Below the pieces are notes generated by a model. The model ran no database searches. It was given only the letters and a program-made list of their open reading frames with translations, and had not been told where the DNA came from. The translations under genes were made by a program, and so were the position numbers. A DNA stretch of 64,000 nucleotides from NCBI GenBank assembly GCA_014529385.2, contig CM043970.1, positions 63,167,496 to 63,231,495 of the forward strand. The letters are read 5' to 3'. This document shows positions 33,197-45,000 of this stretch, piece after piece. This DNA is from Adiantum capillus-veneris. Taxonomy: Eukaryota > Streptophyta > Polypodiopsida > Polypodiales > Pteridaceae. The stretch's first letter is position 1, and every line of letters starts with the position of its first letter.

Positions 33197-34513
33197 CAAT
33201 TTTGAAGGCTAGGGTTACTCCTCTAACCATGGTTGGGTTAGGTTTTTAGCACTTATCTAATTTATTTTGCTTGAAATTATCAAGAAGTTGGTGTGGATAG
33301 ATGAAGAAGAGAGAGAGGAGAGAAGTGGAGGTGATAGGACTTTTCATAGTAGGTTAGTGTTAGTAAATTAGTAGAGTTAGTATTTTTATTGATTTACAAA
33401 TGGAATTGGATATTTACAATGGGAGTATCCATGTAGGATACAAATAAGGAAGAAAAAACTCTTAATAGGTAAGAAAACATGGATTTCTTACAATGTTGAT
33501 GCTCCAAGTGTCTTGAGTAGGGTCGATTTTGACGCTTGTTGACGGTCCACTAGCTTTGACAGTATGTTTTTCTCCACTCTTGACCTTCCTTGGAAGCCAA
33601 GGTAAGTGAACATGAGTAATCAATCACCATGATGCTGTCTTTCAGCAAAACCGACAGTTTTTTCCACTGCACAAGGTCCTTGTGAGGTCCTTCTTTGGAT
33701 GATTCTTTTGAATACCTCCAAGAGTGAGCTCCCCATAGTGCATGCATGGATGCCACATACCCTTGACCTTATTTGGTAGGTCTATATTTGAAGATATTAT
33801 TTAGATCATGATATAAGTGAATAGTACAACTAAGAAAATCAAATATTGAGGGGTCTAAAAAAATATGTACGTATCAAATATAAATAATATAGGTGGAAAA
33901 AATATAAAGGGGTCAAAATAAATCTCTCATTATAAGTCTACCATAAAAAGATGAATATTTTTGGTGGTCTAATTTATGAGAGTAATACAGAATAGATGTA
34001 GGAAGGAAAAAAATGACAATAGTGAAAAAATATACACATAAATAAACTAGTTTTTTTTTGGATTTTTGTTGGGATGGAGTTACACCAAAAATAAGAGAAG
34101 CTTGCATGAAATTATTTTTATATGGAATAAAGAGTACGCAAAATGGTAAGAAAAAATATGGTAATGTTGAGTCAATGTACATAGCATAAATAACACACCA
34201 TAGGTAGAAATATTTAAATAAATACCAAAATAATTATGAAAATTCCTTTTATTTAGGCCCTATATACAATGAAATATTTACACACAAATGGGCCATAATA
34301 TACTTATATTTTTTATTATTTGTTTTATTTTTTTGGCTCAACTAGCCTAGTGACTAGCTAATTAAGGGTTTTTAAGAAGATATGGGAAAAGTCCCCTAAC
34401 TCATACACACGTATATACAGTGAAATGGTAGGTATAGCCACAGTGTTTGGATGATTTTGGTAGGGTGGGTTAACTCACTATGGTAATTACAGAGAGCCGA
34501 AAAACGGCTATCA

Positions 34514-36690
34514 GTAGAAGGCCTAAAACAAGAGAAGATTTGGGAGAGTCTATGGTTAGACTTGTAGACAATCGGCGAGTTAGACCATCCCAGATCCAAA
34601 AATGGGTTAATAAGAAATATGTCAGAGATAAAGATCCGAGAGATCACGTAGCGGCTTTCAAAAGTGTGATTAGAGCAAAGGAAGTTTTGGATTTTGCAAC
34701 ACAGTTTGCGAGATTTGGACTAGCTCTAGAAGATGACGCGGCTACATGGTTCCACTCAGTGGAAGGATGCATTTTCTAGACTCTAGACGAGCTATTTGAG
34801 GAATTCATCAAAGAATTCTCACAAAAAGGCATAGCTCACAATACAGTCTTGCAAATCCAGAGATTCAAGCAGAAAGAGGGTGAATCCATACACAAAGCGA
34901 CATTACGACTCAAAAGATATGTCAAGTTCTGTCCAAGAGCGGAACTTCCTATGCAAGCACGATTAATGCTGATCTATATCCAGGAGATAAGGCATGTGGG
35001 ACTTTAAAAGGATCTGCATATGATAAGGAGCAAGACGCTAAATAAATTGATCAAAGAAGATCTTTATCTGGTGGATAACTGTGAGAAATATAGCAAAAAT
35101 GGTTGTAACATTCAAGAGGATGACACATCCTCTTAGAACATTGATTCATAGGCGAGTGAGTCCATTGCAAAACCAGTGGAACCTATCGATCACAAAAATT
35201 TTAACGACAAAATGGTTAAGAGGTTAGCTCCTCTTGTGTAAATTCTGATCCGAGGAAGCTTAAGTGGTGTGAAATTGAGAGAAATGGAAAAACCATATGA
35301 GAGAAGAGTATTACTAGGGCATGGAATATGCTATGGAGAGGTATGTACAGCCTGTTCCAGTAACACCTACTCCACCTAAATACGCTATGGAAAATACACC
35401 AGGACCAATAGGAGTTTCAAGGCCATAGCCTGTGTCTTAGGATAGCAACCTTTGCTACCAAGTGCTAGAATGCTTATAGACATGAGATACATGCCGATGA
35501 TGGAAGCATCTAATAAAAAAGTCGCTAGTACTAACAGCTAGAGTGTATATATAACAACCAAAGTGGGTAATGTCCTTCAAAGCGACCGAAGATGAGAGAA
35601 ACACATGGAGTGGTGTGGCATGTACAACCTCCACCTCCTGCGTTTTGACCTAAAGAAAGAAGGTATGAGATTGACAAAAGGACATTGCGGTTCATTGTAA
35701 ATAGAGGTTTAGCTAGGTCAGAGCATGTTATAGCCAAGAGGAATTACAAGAAGAATCTCCTCAACCAGAGATAGATTGTCCCAAAAATCATGACAACCAC
35801 TTGGTCAAACAATGTCCTCAGATGGAGATCACTCAAGTAAATTTGACTGTGGTGTCATTCACTTGATCCCCAAGTTTCCAAAAAACCCAAACCAAATCAT
35901 AAAGAACACAACAAATGTCTCGGGGATTGTTCAGCTACCTAGTAGCTCAAAAAATGAAAACATCATACCTGTTCAAGTAGTTACGAGAGCAGAAGCTCAA
36001 AAAGAAGCTAAGAAGCCACAGACAAAGAAAACAGAAATTGAGGCGAGTCCAAAGATGGGTGAGCAAAAGACCAATGCACCTAGTCAAAAAACCAAGAGCA
36101 AACAAAATAGTTGGAAAGCTAAAAAGGCTAGGATGAAAGCATGTAGGAAACGAGATAAGAAATCCCTAACTGAGAAGCTCACCCAAGCTCAAGATAAGAT
36201 AAGACAAAATGAGGAATGGGTTGCACCTTCTCTTATGCAAATGTCTCAACCTCTAGAAAAATCATCCATAGACGATAAACCGAGAAGTGGTAGTTCGGGA
36301 TGATCAATATTGGTTGAGAAGGTTAATGAGCCATTATACCCCTCCTAAAAGACTATGAAACATGGCTCAAAAACAACCAAATCCAAGAACATAGGTGGAT
36401 AACATATCCATATGCGGAACTAGAAAAGGACAAGCTAGAAATGTGCAAGAAAATGATTCAAACAACCCAAAAGTTACTAAAACCACAAGTTGGAAAACCT
36501 GAGGGTGTGATCCTAGTCCCAACCACACCGGTAATCCCATCAAACCATGAACAAAAAGAGCCTGATTCCAATCATGAGCACGGACAAAAACTCAAGGACC
36601 TAGCATTAGAGCCAAGGAAAGGGTTGATTACCATGAATAACTCTTTCGAGGGATTTCACATAGCTACAATTGTAAAGAAATAGATGGTCT
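34514..36690 (+). pseudogene. Decayed plus-strand gypsy-type gag
   Basis: Starts at the gypsy-1 boundary and is open to 34779, then broken. A Gag core pattern is clear: DHVAAFKSVIRAKEVLD, FGLALEDDAATWFHSVEG, LDELFEEFIKEFSQKG, LQIQRFKQKEGESIHKATLR, FCPRAELP. Further on (35812-36303) an open stretch has VQVVTRAEAQKEAKKPQ and a K-rich region, like the linker between Gag and protease in Athila-type elements, and 36441-36683 is another remnant. Several stops. This is the probable target of gypsy-1. Confidence 0.68.
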
Positions 36691-37594
36691 TGACAAATGT
36701 GGAAAAAAGTCAGAGAGGCCAATGAAGCAAGTGAAATCAGCAGACGAGTAAACCCGAAAGGTGATGGAAGAGGAGTGTCTCTTCCACCAATAGAGGAATT
36801 TAAGAGTGCATGTATTACCTTTTAGAGTACCTTGACCATGTTGACATAGATGTTCCTTGAAGATGGACAATGGAAGAGTCTCCTACATTGTCAGAGGAGG
36901 TGTAATGTGACAAGGACATCCCTCGCAAGCTCTCAGCTATCGAATGATTGTACATATCCACACTTTGTATTTACAACTCAAGTGTATGGAAAGATTTGAC
37001 AAAGAGTACCAAGAGGTTTGCAACTCACAAAAAAGGCGAAGAGCTCACAAATCTACCAATACTGAACCTCCATCCATTCTTTCATGGTTATCTAAACATA
37101 TCAGAGATGGAATTTTGGAAGGAGAAGACATCACTGATGATCAGAGAGATATTGGATTTGATTGCGATAGAGAAGTAATAATTCTCACGATTGTATATTT
37201 ATGAAGTTGTTTAAATTTCTCTATGAATGTATATTACAAAGTTATTTGAATTTTTGATATTCTTACTTGGAGTTTATGTACTCTGCTTTGTACTTTTAGG
37301 TTTTTGCATATAACAACATGTGGGCCTAGGGACAACACCTCCAAGTTGACAAAATTGATCAATGACACGTTACTCAACATTCTTGCATTGTTTCATTTTT
37401 TAGGCAGCAATCACGTGCAAGTGAAAGAGATTCAAACCCTATTGATGAGGAGCTTGAATGTGTGGGAACCGTAGTTGGTATTTAAGAACTCAACTTCCAT
37501 GTTTGCAAAAGGGTAAAAAGATTTTATAGATATACAAAATAAAATTCAAAGTTTCTTCCAAGGCTTTTTGAATATCTTACTTGAATAGATTGTA
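36691..37594 (+). other. Decayed DNA after gag, no clear gene
   Basis: Short open frames at 36944-37204 lack recognised motifs. AT-rich from 37200. Confidence 0.4.
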
Positions 37595-38149
37595 TTGGAG
37601 ATATATTGGTTTTGTGCTAAGTATAAAGGGGCTAGCGCCACAATGAGACAAGATCCATCTGGTTTTTGGGCAGTTGTCTCTTCAAAACCATTACGGACAA
37701 CACAAGAACCATATATTTTGTTGGAACATTATGAGCAGGCTTTCTTCTATAGTTCTCCATATTTTCTCAGTCCATGGAGGCAAGTCGTGCATGTTAATCC
37801 TCGAGGACGTCGAATATTTGACACCACCAACTTAGATGGAATCTCACATGATGTAACTCAAGAGAAAGACATGACTTCTATGCATTCCCATCTCCTAACA
37901 TCATTAGCACATGATGAATACTTCAACAAAGGAAAGAGTGACACTGATGCAATGGATGATGAAACGGAAGATCTGGCCTTAGAGTTAGACATTTATCCTT
38001 CATGCGAGCCTAATCCATCCTCGATTGGTTTTCCAAACACTCTTTGTCTTGATGAAAACTTGACAACTGAAGATCTTCAAGAAGCAATTAAGGACAATGG
38101 AGAGATCAAGTTGATCATTGAACTCTTCCTGAGTTTGATTGAACCCTAA
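37595..38149 (+). CDS. DUF4216-like fragment (CACTA-associated) or unknown ORF
   Basis: 184 codons. Residues 1-75 have the pattern of the plant DUF4216 domain found downstream of CACTA transposase domains: YKGASATMRQDPSGFWAVV, then EPYILLEHYEQAFFYSSP and WRQVVHVNPRGRRIFD. The rest is acidic (DDETEDLALELDI) and unrecognised. It lies on the same strand as the gag remnant at 34514 and may be part of that element or an unrelated fragment. Confidence 0.42.
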   Translation: MEIYWFCAKYKGASATMRQDPSGFWAVVSSKPLRTTQEPYILLEHYEQAFFYSSPYFLSPWRQVVHVNPRGRRIFDTTNLDGISHDVTQEKDMTSMHSHLLTSLAHDEYFNKGKSDTDAMDDETEDLALELDIYPSCEPNPSSIGFPNTLCLDENLTTEDLQEAIKDNGEIKLIIELFLSLIEP

Positions 38150-38319
38150 AGAATAGAGTATCGCAAAAGAGAATAGCATTTTCTCAATAATTCAGCCAGC
38201 GTCTTTGGAGCAATTCAGATCCATTCAATAGCGTTTTCTCAACAATTCAGTCAACATTTTTGGAAGTTGAAGCATCAGTGTTTTCAGCCTTCATCATCGT
38301 TTTCATTTCATCCATAAGC
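38150..38319. repeat. Short direct duplication before copia-2
   Basis: AGCATTTTCTCAATAATTCAG (38174) and AGCGTTTTCTCAACAATTCAG (38230) are two copies of a unit of about 56 bases. No gene. Confidence 0.5.
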
Positions 38320-38546
38320 TGTTGGAATTAGGGTTGCAGAGAAACGCACACAGCTTGGAGAAGATGAAGGAAGCTCAAGGCACACAACTGAAAGTATGTT
38401 ACTTAGTGTGCAATGGAAAGATAGATAGCCCTAGAGTGATTGGTGTATATACAATGCACGGGGGAAAAAACCTCCTAGAGAGGGGAAAAATCCCGCAGCG
38501 GTCCTAGTGTGTTAACACACATCACTACCACATGTATATGGTAACA
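38320..38546 (-). repeat. copia-2 3' LTR
   Basis: On the plus strand begins TGTTGGAATTAGGG and ends GGTAACA. The polypurine tract complement follows at 38547-38558 (AATCCCCCCTGG). Confidence 0.93.
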
Positions 38547-38664
38547 AATCCCCCCTGGAGTGATGCGGTGAACGAGAGCTTTCACATGAGTAAAGGGAAG
38601 TGCCATGCCCTGAGGACATTATTAGTCCACAAAGGGGAGTAAGCCCAAAGCTTTGCGAAAAGCT

Positions 38665-39627
38665 TCAAAGATTCTCACGAGACAATGCCTTTGTGAAAAG
38701 ATCTACAAGGTTGTCCTGTGTTGGTACATAAGCCAAGTTGATCTCTCCTGCTGAGAGCCTCTCCGTGACATAGTGGTAATGAACCTCAATGTGCTTTGTG
38801 CGAGCATGAAAACCTGGGTTCCTCGTAACAACTGCCAATGCGCTCTGCATGTCAGTGTAGATAGTGTTGGCAGTGTCTTGTCCAACACCCAAATCAACCA
38901 TAAGGCATTTGAGCCATACACACTCAACCGTAGCTATGAAGACTTCCCTGTACTCAACCTCACAACTAGAAGTGGCCAGAGTAGGTTGCTTCTTGCTCAA
39001 CCATGATATACATGAACTGCCAAGCATGAAACAAAAACCACTTTTGGACACTCATGTGTCAAAACAACTAGCCTAATCTAAGTCCGAAAAAGCATGCAAG
39101 TATGGCGGCAATGATCACCCCTTGGGATAAAACAAGCCAAGATGTAAAGTGCCACTAAGGTAGCAGAAAATCCTCTTAACAACCTGCCAATGCTTAGACC
39201 CTGGGCTATGCATAAATCTACTGACCTGTGAGATGGAAAATTGAATATCCGGCCTCATGTTACATACATAAATGAGGCATCCAACAGCAGTTTGGTAAAG
39301 AGTGACATCTGCAAGATCACCAATATCATGAAGACTCAATTTTAAACCTGTTTTCATGGGAATGGCAATAGGTTTGCAATCCTCAAGTCCAAACTTACAT
39401 AGCAGTGTCTGTATGTAAACTTTCTGACACAAGGCAATACCACCATCACACTGCTTAAACTGTATGCCCAAGTAATGATGCAATAGTCCCAAATCTTTCA
39501 TCTTAAAAGTAGCATTCAAATCAGCCTTAAATTCAGCAATGTGTCTCTCATTTGGTCCAGTGATCACCAAATTATCTACATAAAGAACCACAATGAGAAT
39601 TACATCATCCTCACGCTTTACATACAA
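38665..39627 (-). pseudogene. copia-2 reverse transcriptase C-terminus and RNase H
   Basis: The RT active site reads LYVDNLVITGPN, so the second catalytic aspartate is asparagine, which by itself should abolish RT. Then LLHHYLGIQFKQCDGG. RNase H: TLATSSCEVEYREVF (A-E-Y changed to V-E-Y), YTDMQSALAV and NLVDLFTKALS. Breaks near 39060-39115. Confidence 0.88.
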
Positions 39628-39657
39628 TGTGCTTTGTGTTCAACTGTTATGAAAGCC

Positions 39658-40471
39658 TCATTTGACCAAATGAGTGTTAGCTTTCTTATACCAAGCACGC
39701 GGAGATTGCTTCAACCCATACAAAGCCTTCTTACATCTGCACACTTTGTCCTCTTGTCCTTTCTTGATAAAATCACGAAGCTGCAATACATAAACTGCTT
39801 GAAATATGTCACCATTCAAGAAAGCAGTAACAATGTCTAATTGATGTACATCCCAACCAAAAAGAGCTGCCAATGCACATAGAAAATGCACAGTAGTCAT
39901 ACGACAAGTGGGAGAAAAAGTCTCTTTATAATCTATGCCTCTTTATTGTGCATAACCCTTTGCAACAAGTCGAGCCTTATGGTGATTGATCTCACCATCC
40001 GACTTGTGTTTCAACTTCTAAACCCACTTCGTACCAATGGCCTTTTTGCCAGGAGGCAAATCACATAAAGTCCATGTGTCATTTTCTATAAGTGCATCAT
40101 ATTCTGATTGCATGGCAGCGAACCAATTTTTTGAATTATGTGCTTCATCAAAAGACAAAGGTTCCTCAACATCATGTAAGCTAGACACAGTCAAAGCATA
40201 ACAATCTGATGCATAAGATGCATGGCCAGAACCTGAACGTGTACGACTAGACAAAGGTGCATCCAATTTACTGTCACGCAATGTATGCACCAGGCAACCA
40301 TTTTGGCATACCTCTAGCCTGCTCATTTTCAGCCCTTTTCTCATCAAGTACATCATGTACATCTGCATCAGTAATAGGCTGATCTATAACATTTTTGGAA
40401 GCTCCCATAGGATGTACATTTGCCTCATTGGAATTTACATTCAAACTTCTACCACTGAAAAGAGGCAACAA
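39658..40471 (-). pseudogene. copia-2 reverse transcriptase N-terminus
   Basis: NVIDQPITDADVHDVLDEKRAE linker at the right, then WFAAMQSEYDALIENDTWTL and GTKWV, a stop, and the later part LFGWDVHQLDIVTAFLNGDIF...YGLKQSPRAWYKKANTH. Three separate frames, so broken. Confidence 0.85.
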
Positions 40472-40477
40472 AGTGTT

Positions 40478-41929
40478 CTAAATGTTCTTTGAGCTTATAT
40501 TATTGTCTCTAGTACATGACAGCAAAGGCTGAACAAAATCTTCCACAAACACTACATTCCGTGAAACCAAAATACAAATTGTTTGCGTATGATACAACGT
40601 GTAACCTTTCCTTTTAGCACTATAACCAACAAAAATACATTTGACAGCCTTATCATCCAATCTTCTGTGTTGTATTTATGGCACCAAATCATATGCCAAA
40701 CAACCAAAAACCCGCATGTGCTGAATAGAAGGCTTTCTATCATGCCATGCTTCATATGGAGTAATAGACTGCAAAGCTTTTGTAGGACACCTATTAAGTA
40801 CATAAGTGGCACACACGATGGCCTCAAGCCAAAAAGAATGCAGCAAAGCTTGACTTTTGACCATACATCGTGCCATTTTCGTAAGTGACCTGTTTTTCCT
40901 CTCAACAACACCATTTTGCTGAGGTGTATAAGGCACTGTACATTGGTGTTTTATCCCATGACTAGCCAGAAATGCATTAGATTCATGAGACATATACTCC
41001 CCCCTGGATCGGAGCGGAGGGTGCCCAAAGTACATTTCGATACATTTTCAGCCATAGCCAAAAATTGTTTGAAGCACATAAAAACTTTGGACTTTGCTTT
41101 AAGTGGAAATACCCATGCATGCCTGGAGTAATAATCAATGAAAGTCACAAAGTAAAGGTAATTGCCCAAGGACAGAGTTTGCATGGGCCCACAAACATCA
41201 CTATGCACAAGCTGCAACCTGCAAGTGGCCCTAACTGAACCATTTTCTGGAAACTTCAGATGTTGCATCTTACCCAATATACAACCTTCACAAACATGTT
41301 TGACAGGTGCTTCAAGAAGCGGCAAAGAAGCAACCATATCAGATTTCTGCAAATGCAGCAAAGTGGCAAAATTCAGATGCGCAAAACGTGCATGCCACAA
41401 TTTTGCATCTGAAACAATCCTTGAATCTACAACTACATTTGCAAAACTTTGTCCATAGTTGTCATACAAAGTGAGCTTATACAACCCACGGCACAAAAGA
41501 CCAGATGAAACAATTTCATCACCAAAACTAAGATCATGAACTATACATCTGTCATCCACAAATTTGACTACAAGTCCAAGCCTAGCAAGTGCAGACACAG
41601 ACAAAAGAGTCTTCTTGATCCCAGATACATAAAGTGCATCAACAAGTGTGAAAGAACTACCATTTGTAGTAGTAAGCACAATCTTTCCAACCCCCTGAAC
41701 CGGATAAGAGGCATTGTTGGCACAAATGACTAAATTTCCATGAGGGACAGTCAAGAGAGGTGAACAATTCACGATATGAGGTAATGTGCTTTGTAGCACC
41801 ACTGTCGAAATACCACACATGTGAATCTGCAGCAACTGACATGCATGCATCATGGACAACAGGATTGTAAGTGCACTCTGCACTAAAATCCCATTCTGCA
41901 TCTACATTAGCATCACAGTCTCTTTTCAC
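40478..41929 (-). pseudogene. copia-2 protease and integrase
   Basis: The protease motif WYFDSGATKHIT is intact here, unlike copia-1. GAG-pre-integrase LWHARFAHLNFATLLHL...CEGCILGKMQHLKFP. Integrase core HSDVCGPMQTLSLGNYLYFVTFIDYYSRHAWVF, then LRSDPGG with a frame change, and NGVVERKNRS with the catalytic E. The frameshift near 41000 separates the last part. Ends before the RT linker. Confidence 0.87.
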
Positions 41930-42024
41930 AGAAGACTCAACAATGGTTGCATTTGAAGTGGAACCAGCATTTGCAGTGAAACCACCCTCTTTGTTCGTAG
42001 CCCTCTGGCCTTCAACTTAGGACA

Positions 42025-42923
42025 CTACTTGATCAAGTAATTATTAGCTTTACAAAAATGGCAACACATATTCTTTTTGCCATTATCAACAGAATTTCCA
42101 TACGAATTGTTGCCAACATAAGCATTAGAAACAGAAGTTTTTCCACTCACAACAGAACCATAAGAAGTGGTTGCATTGCTATTACCACCCTTTCTTTGAG
42201 AAGCAATAAAAGCCTGTTCAAATGCACGCTGCCTAGTCCTGGTTTTTCTAGAAAGTGACTTTTGCAACAGTGATGTGCATAATGCATCAAACTTGACAAC
42301 TTCAGGATTTCCTTGGGTCATAAGTCTCCAAGTACTAGCAAAAGTCTAGTAAGAATCTGGTAAGGCGTCAAGAACAGTCTGCACAAGGGAATTTTCTGAA
42401 ATGACTTCACTTGCAGAAATAAGTTGCTCATTGATATCCTTGACACCAACAAGGAAAGTGTCCATATCATCTTCCTCATGCATAATCTTTGTTTCCAGCT
42501 CTTTACGCAACAAAGAAATTTTAGCCTCATTGCGGCTTGCATAAAGACCTGCTAGAATATCCCAAGCCTATTTTGCAGATTTTGTTGAATGATGTGAGGA
42601 GTAATGGTGCGCTTCACAAACAACGCAATAAATGCATGAGCCTGCGTATCCTTTACATCCCAAAAAGCTTGTTCTGTCGTAGGCAAAACAACTCTAATAG
42701 CAACAATCCTTACAGCAAGACTTGCAACATCCTCAACATTGCCTACATCCTCAGAACCAGGACGTACATCAATGCCCTTCACAATATTCCACATGCCCTT
42801 TGACACAAGAACATGTTGCATCATGTAAGCCCACATAGGGTAAGTGTCCCCATCCAATCTGTACTCAGCAACAAACATCTTGAACACATCTGTGTTGTTG
42901 TCAGCCTTGGAAAATTCCTGCAC
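42025..42923 (-). pseudogene. copia-2 gag
   Basis: Copia Gag core at the right (VAEYRLDGDTYPMWAYMMQHVL), then MQAAMRLKFLCC in a shifted frame, TQGNPEVVKFDALCTSLLQ and the knuckle CHFCKANNYLIK. The knuckle should end in C a few residues later. The 26-base duplication of copia-1 gag is absent here, so it arose in copia-1. Confidence 0.82.
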
Positions 42924-43206
42924 TTGATGCGAAAATTTCCCGAAATGAGGAGAAATTGAGTGAGACTAGCACGTGCTATATAGCACAACCCGCAGCAAAC
43001 TGTATGGTACCTATTATGCAGTAATTGGCGCTCACATAAATTCTACACAAAAGGACGAAATTGCATGTGTAGACCTGACTGTAGTGGAAACGGAGATGAG
43101 CCCAAATTAGAAATCTACGAACGCTCACCAAAGCTCACAGAAATCGAATAAAGTGAGCAGACATGTGCTAGAGCTGCTAGCAACTAAGCCCAGGAGGATG
43201 CAACCT

Positions 43207-43218
43207 GCTCTGATACCA
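43207..43218 (-). other. copia-2 primer-binding site
   Basis: Minus strand TGGTATCAGAGC, initiator Met-tRNA type, next to the 5' LTR. Confidence 0.95.
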
Positions 43219-43220
43219 AT

Positions 43221-43444
43221 TGTTGGAATTAGGGTTGCAAAGAAACGCACACAGCTTGGAGAAGACAAAGGAAGCTCAAGGAACACAACTGAAAGTATGT
43301 TACTTAGTGTGCAATGGAAAGATAGATATCCCTAGAGTGATGGGCATATATACAATGCACGGGGGGAAAAACTCCTAAAGAGGGGAAAAATGCCGGCGGT
43401 CCTAGTGTGTTCACACACATCACTACCACATGTATATGGTAAAA
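43221..43444 (-). repeat. copia-2 5' LTR
   Basis: 224 bases; begins TGTTGGAATTAGGG and ends GGTAAAA on the plus strand, the last CA having changed to AA. The TAAGC target duplication follows. Confidence 0.92.
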
Positions 43445-43449
43445 TAAGC

Positions 43450-45000
43450 CTTGTCGGATCCACTCCCCAGTGCTAGCAAATCCTTGCCAGGCTTTGCAAG
43501 TCCCACTGGAAACCCTTGCATTCAATTTTCAGTCATAAAGATCAATAGTGTTTTTAAATTTCAACAATCATAGCATATCGTATTTGCATCTGTTAAGTAA
43601 ATTTTCGTTGTCTTTGTCGTTGACATAGTCCATCCTCTAGCATCATAGCATTTACGACCATTGTACCAGACTTGTGCAATCTAAAGAAAATACCTCTCTA
43701 GCAATAGAGAGGGGGGCCCTTGGAGGGGGGTTTGGGACCCCATCTGGTGTCATATCTTCTCCCTCTCCTTAGTACTCTCATGCACTAGCACGCACAATTT
43801 TGTCCCACTTTGTTTGTCATTGCACTAACATTCTCTCTCTACGGCACAAAAGGCTCACCCTTTTGTCAATAAAAGGAAACATTGAGTATCACTATTCACT
43901 CATTCTGATCCATACACCATCATTCACTTCCGTTGCACATTACACGGTTGATGGTTGCAGATCAGCCCTATGATGGCGGTGTGACAATTGCAGATCGATT
44001 GTAGACAATGTATTTTTGCTTTTGTACCCAGACATTGTATTTTTATTTGATTGTACCCAGACGTTGTATTAGATCCACCAAATTTGTTTCAATTTGGTCT
44101 CATAGGTCATGTTTGCCCTTTGAAGATGCTCAATATAACATTTCATTTCATTTCATGTGTGTGTGTGTGTGTAATTACTAGCCGTGCATGTCTCCCATGT
44201 GTTGTAAAAGCTTGGCCAATTCAGGCCCAAGATTTTTTTGTTCCCATCCCTCTCCAAATTCCCACTATAGCTAAGCAATCACAAACTTTTTGCCGATATC
44301 TAGTTGATCTCTACATTATAAAAAGATAGATTAAACCAAGTGAATAGTTGTAAAACATTTAAAACAACACATAGATACAGACACCCAAAGTATGTGGAGT
44401 CTAGGCATGTACAATTCCACAACCCTATGCGCTGACAAAAAAGGACGCCACCTCCAATGGGCACAACCGTCCTGTCAATGTTGATGTCGCGGGTGATTGC
44501 GTAAGTTCCAACATACGTCCAAAGAGGTCCCTGGTGTTCAAAACGAGGCCGTGGTGAGGGCGTGGTAGACGCATAGGGTGTTGGGGTCAGATAAGGTCTT
44601 GAGGCCGTAGAGGTGCACCATCGGATGCATCGGGTCTGCTGTGTGTCATGGGCCTGCTGTGTGACCTCACCGTCCTGAGTAGTTTTGTACTAGCGGTGGC
44701 GTCTGAGCAGTGGTAGTAGCTGGCTCTGGCAAAGGGGTCCTGCTATTATCACAAGTTTATCACGTTTTGGTGAGACAAAGTGATATACTTATGTGCACAA
44801 TATATATATACATACATACATACTTTGTATCAAAAGAGATTCAACATGCGTGCTACTCCTGCTAAAGGGTCTCGAGAAGAGTCCTCGCCTAGGTGTACGG
44901 GTCTCAAGACCTCCTATAGTCGGCGTATGGTAGCCTCCAACTCCTCGTCTGGGAGATTATCGTACTCTAGGATGTCCTCTTGGGGGGGTCACTATGATTA
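43450..45000. other. Decayed DNA with a segment shared with the CACTA element
   Basis: About 44060-44150 matches 26090-26185 of the CACTA (AGATCCA, CTCATAGGTCA, ATATAACATTTCATTT). A TG microsatellite follows at 44156-44172. A purine-rich run at 43706-43737 could be an old polypurine tract. At 44430-45000 the DNA is richer in GC and C/G words but I recognise no protein. Could be the remains of a CACTA-related element. Confidence 0.4.

Larger units (their letters stand above)
32277..34513 (-). repeat. gypsy-1 5' LTR
   Basis: TGAGGCGGTCCGG to CGGCTATCA, 2237 bases. Lacks about 430 bases that the 3' LTR has (12760-13190), with a junction at CTTTCAGCAAAACC (about 33642-33655). Contains the AG tract at 32451-32534. 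Confidence 0.92.
38320..43444 (-). mobile_element. copia-2: Ty1/copia retrotransposon, same family as copia-1
   Basis: LTRs at 38320-38546 (3') and 43221-43444 (5'). Target duplication TAAGC (38315-38319 and 43445-43449). Primer site at 43207-43218. Interior 4.7 kb, closely similar to copia-1 without the CACTA. Many stops and frameshifts, so inactive. Confidence 0.95.

Noticed and set aside
43706-43737. Polypurine tract and LTR start of the old gag element
   Set aside because: Purine-rich on the plus strand but interrupted by CCC, and no clear TG start or paired LTR found.
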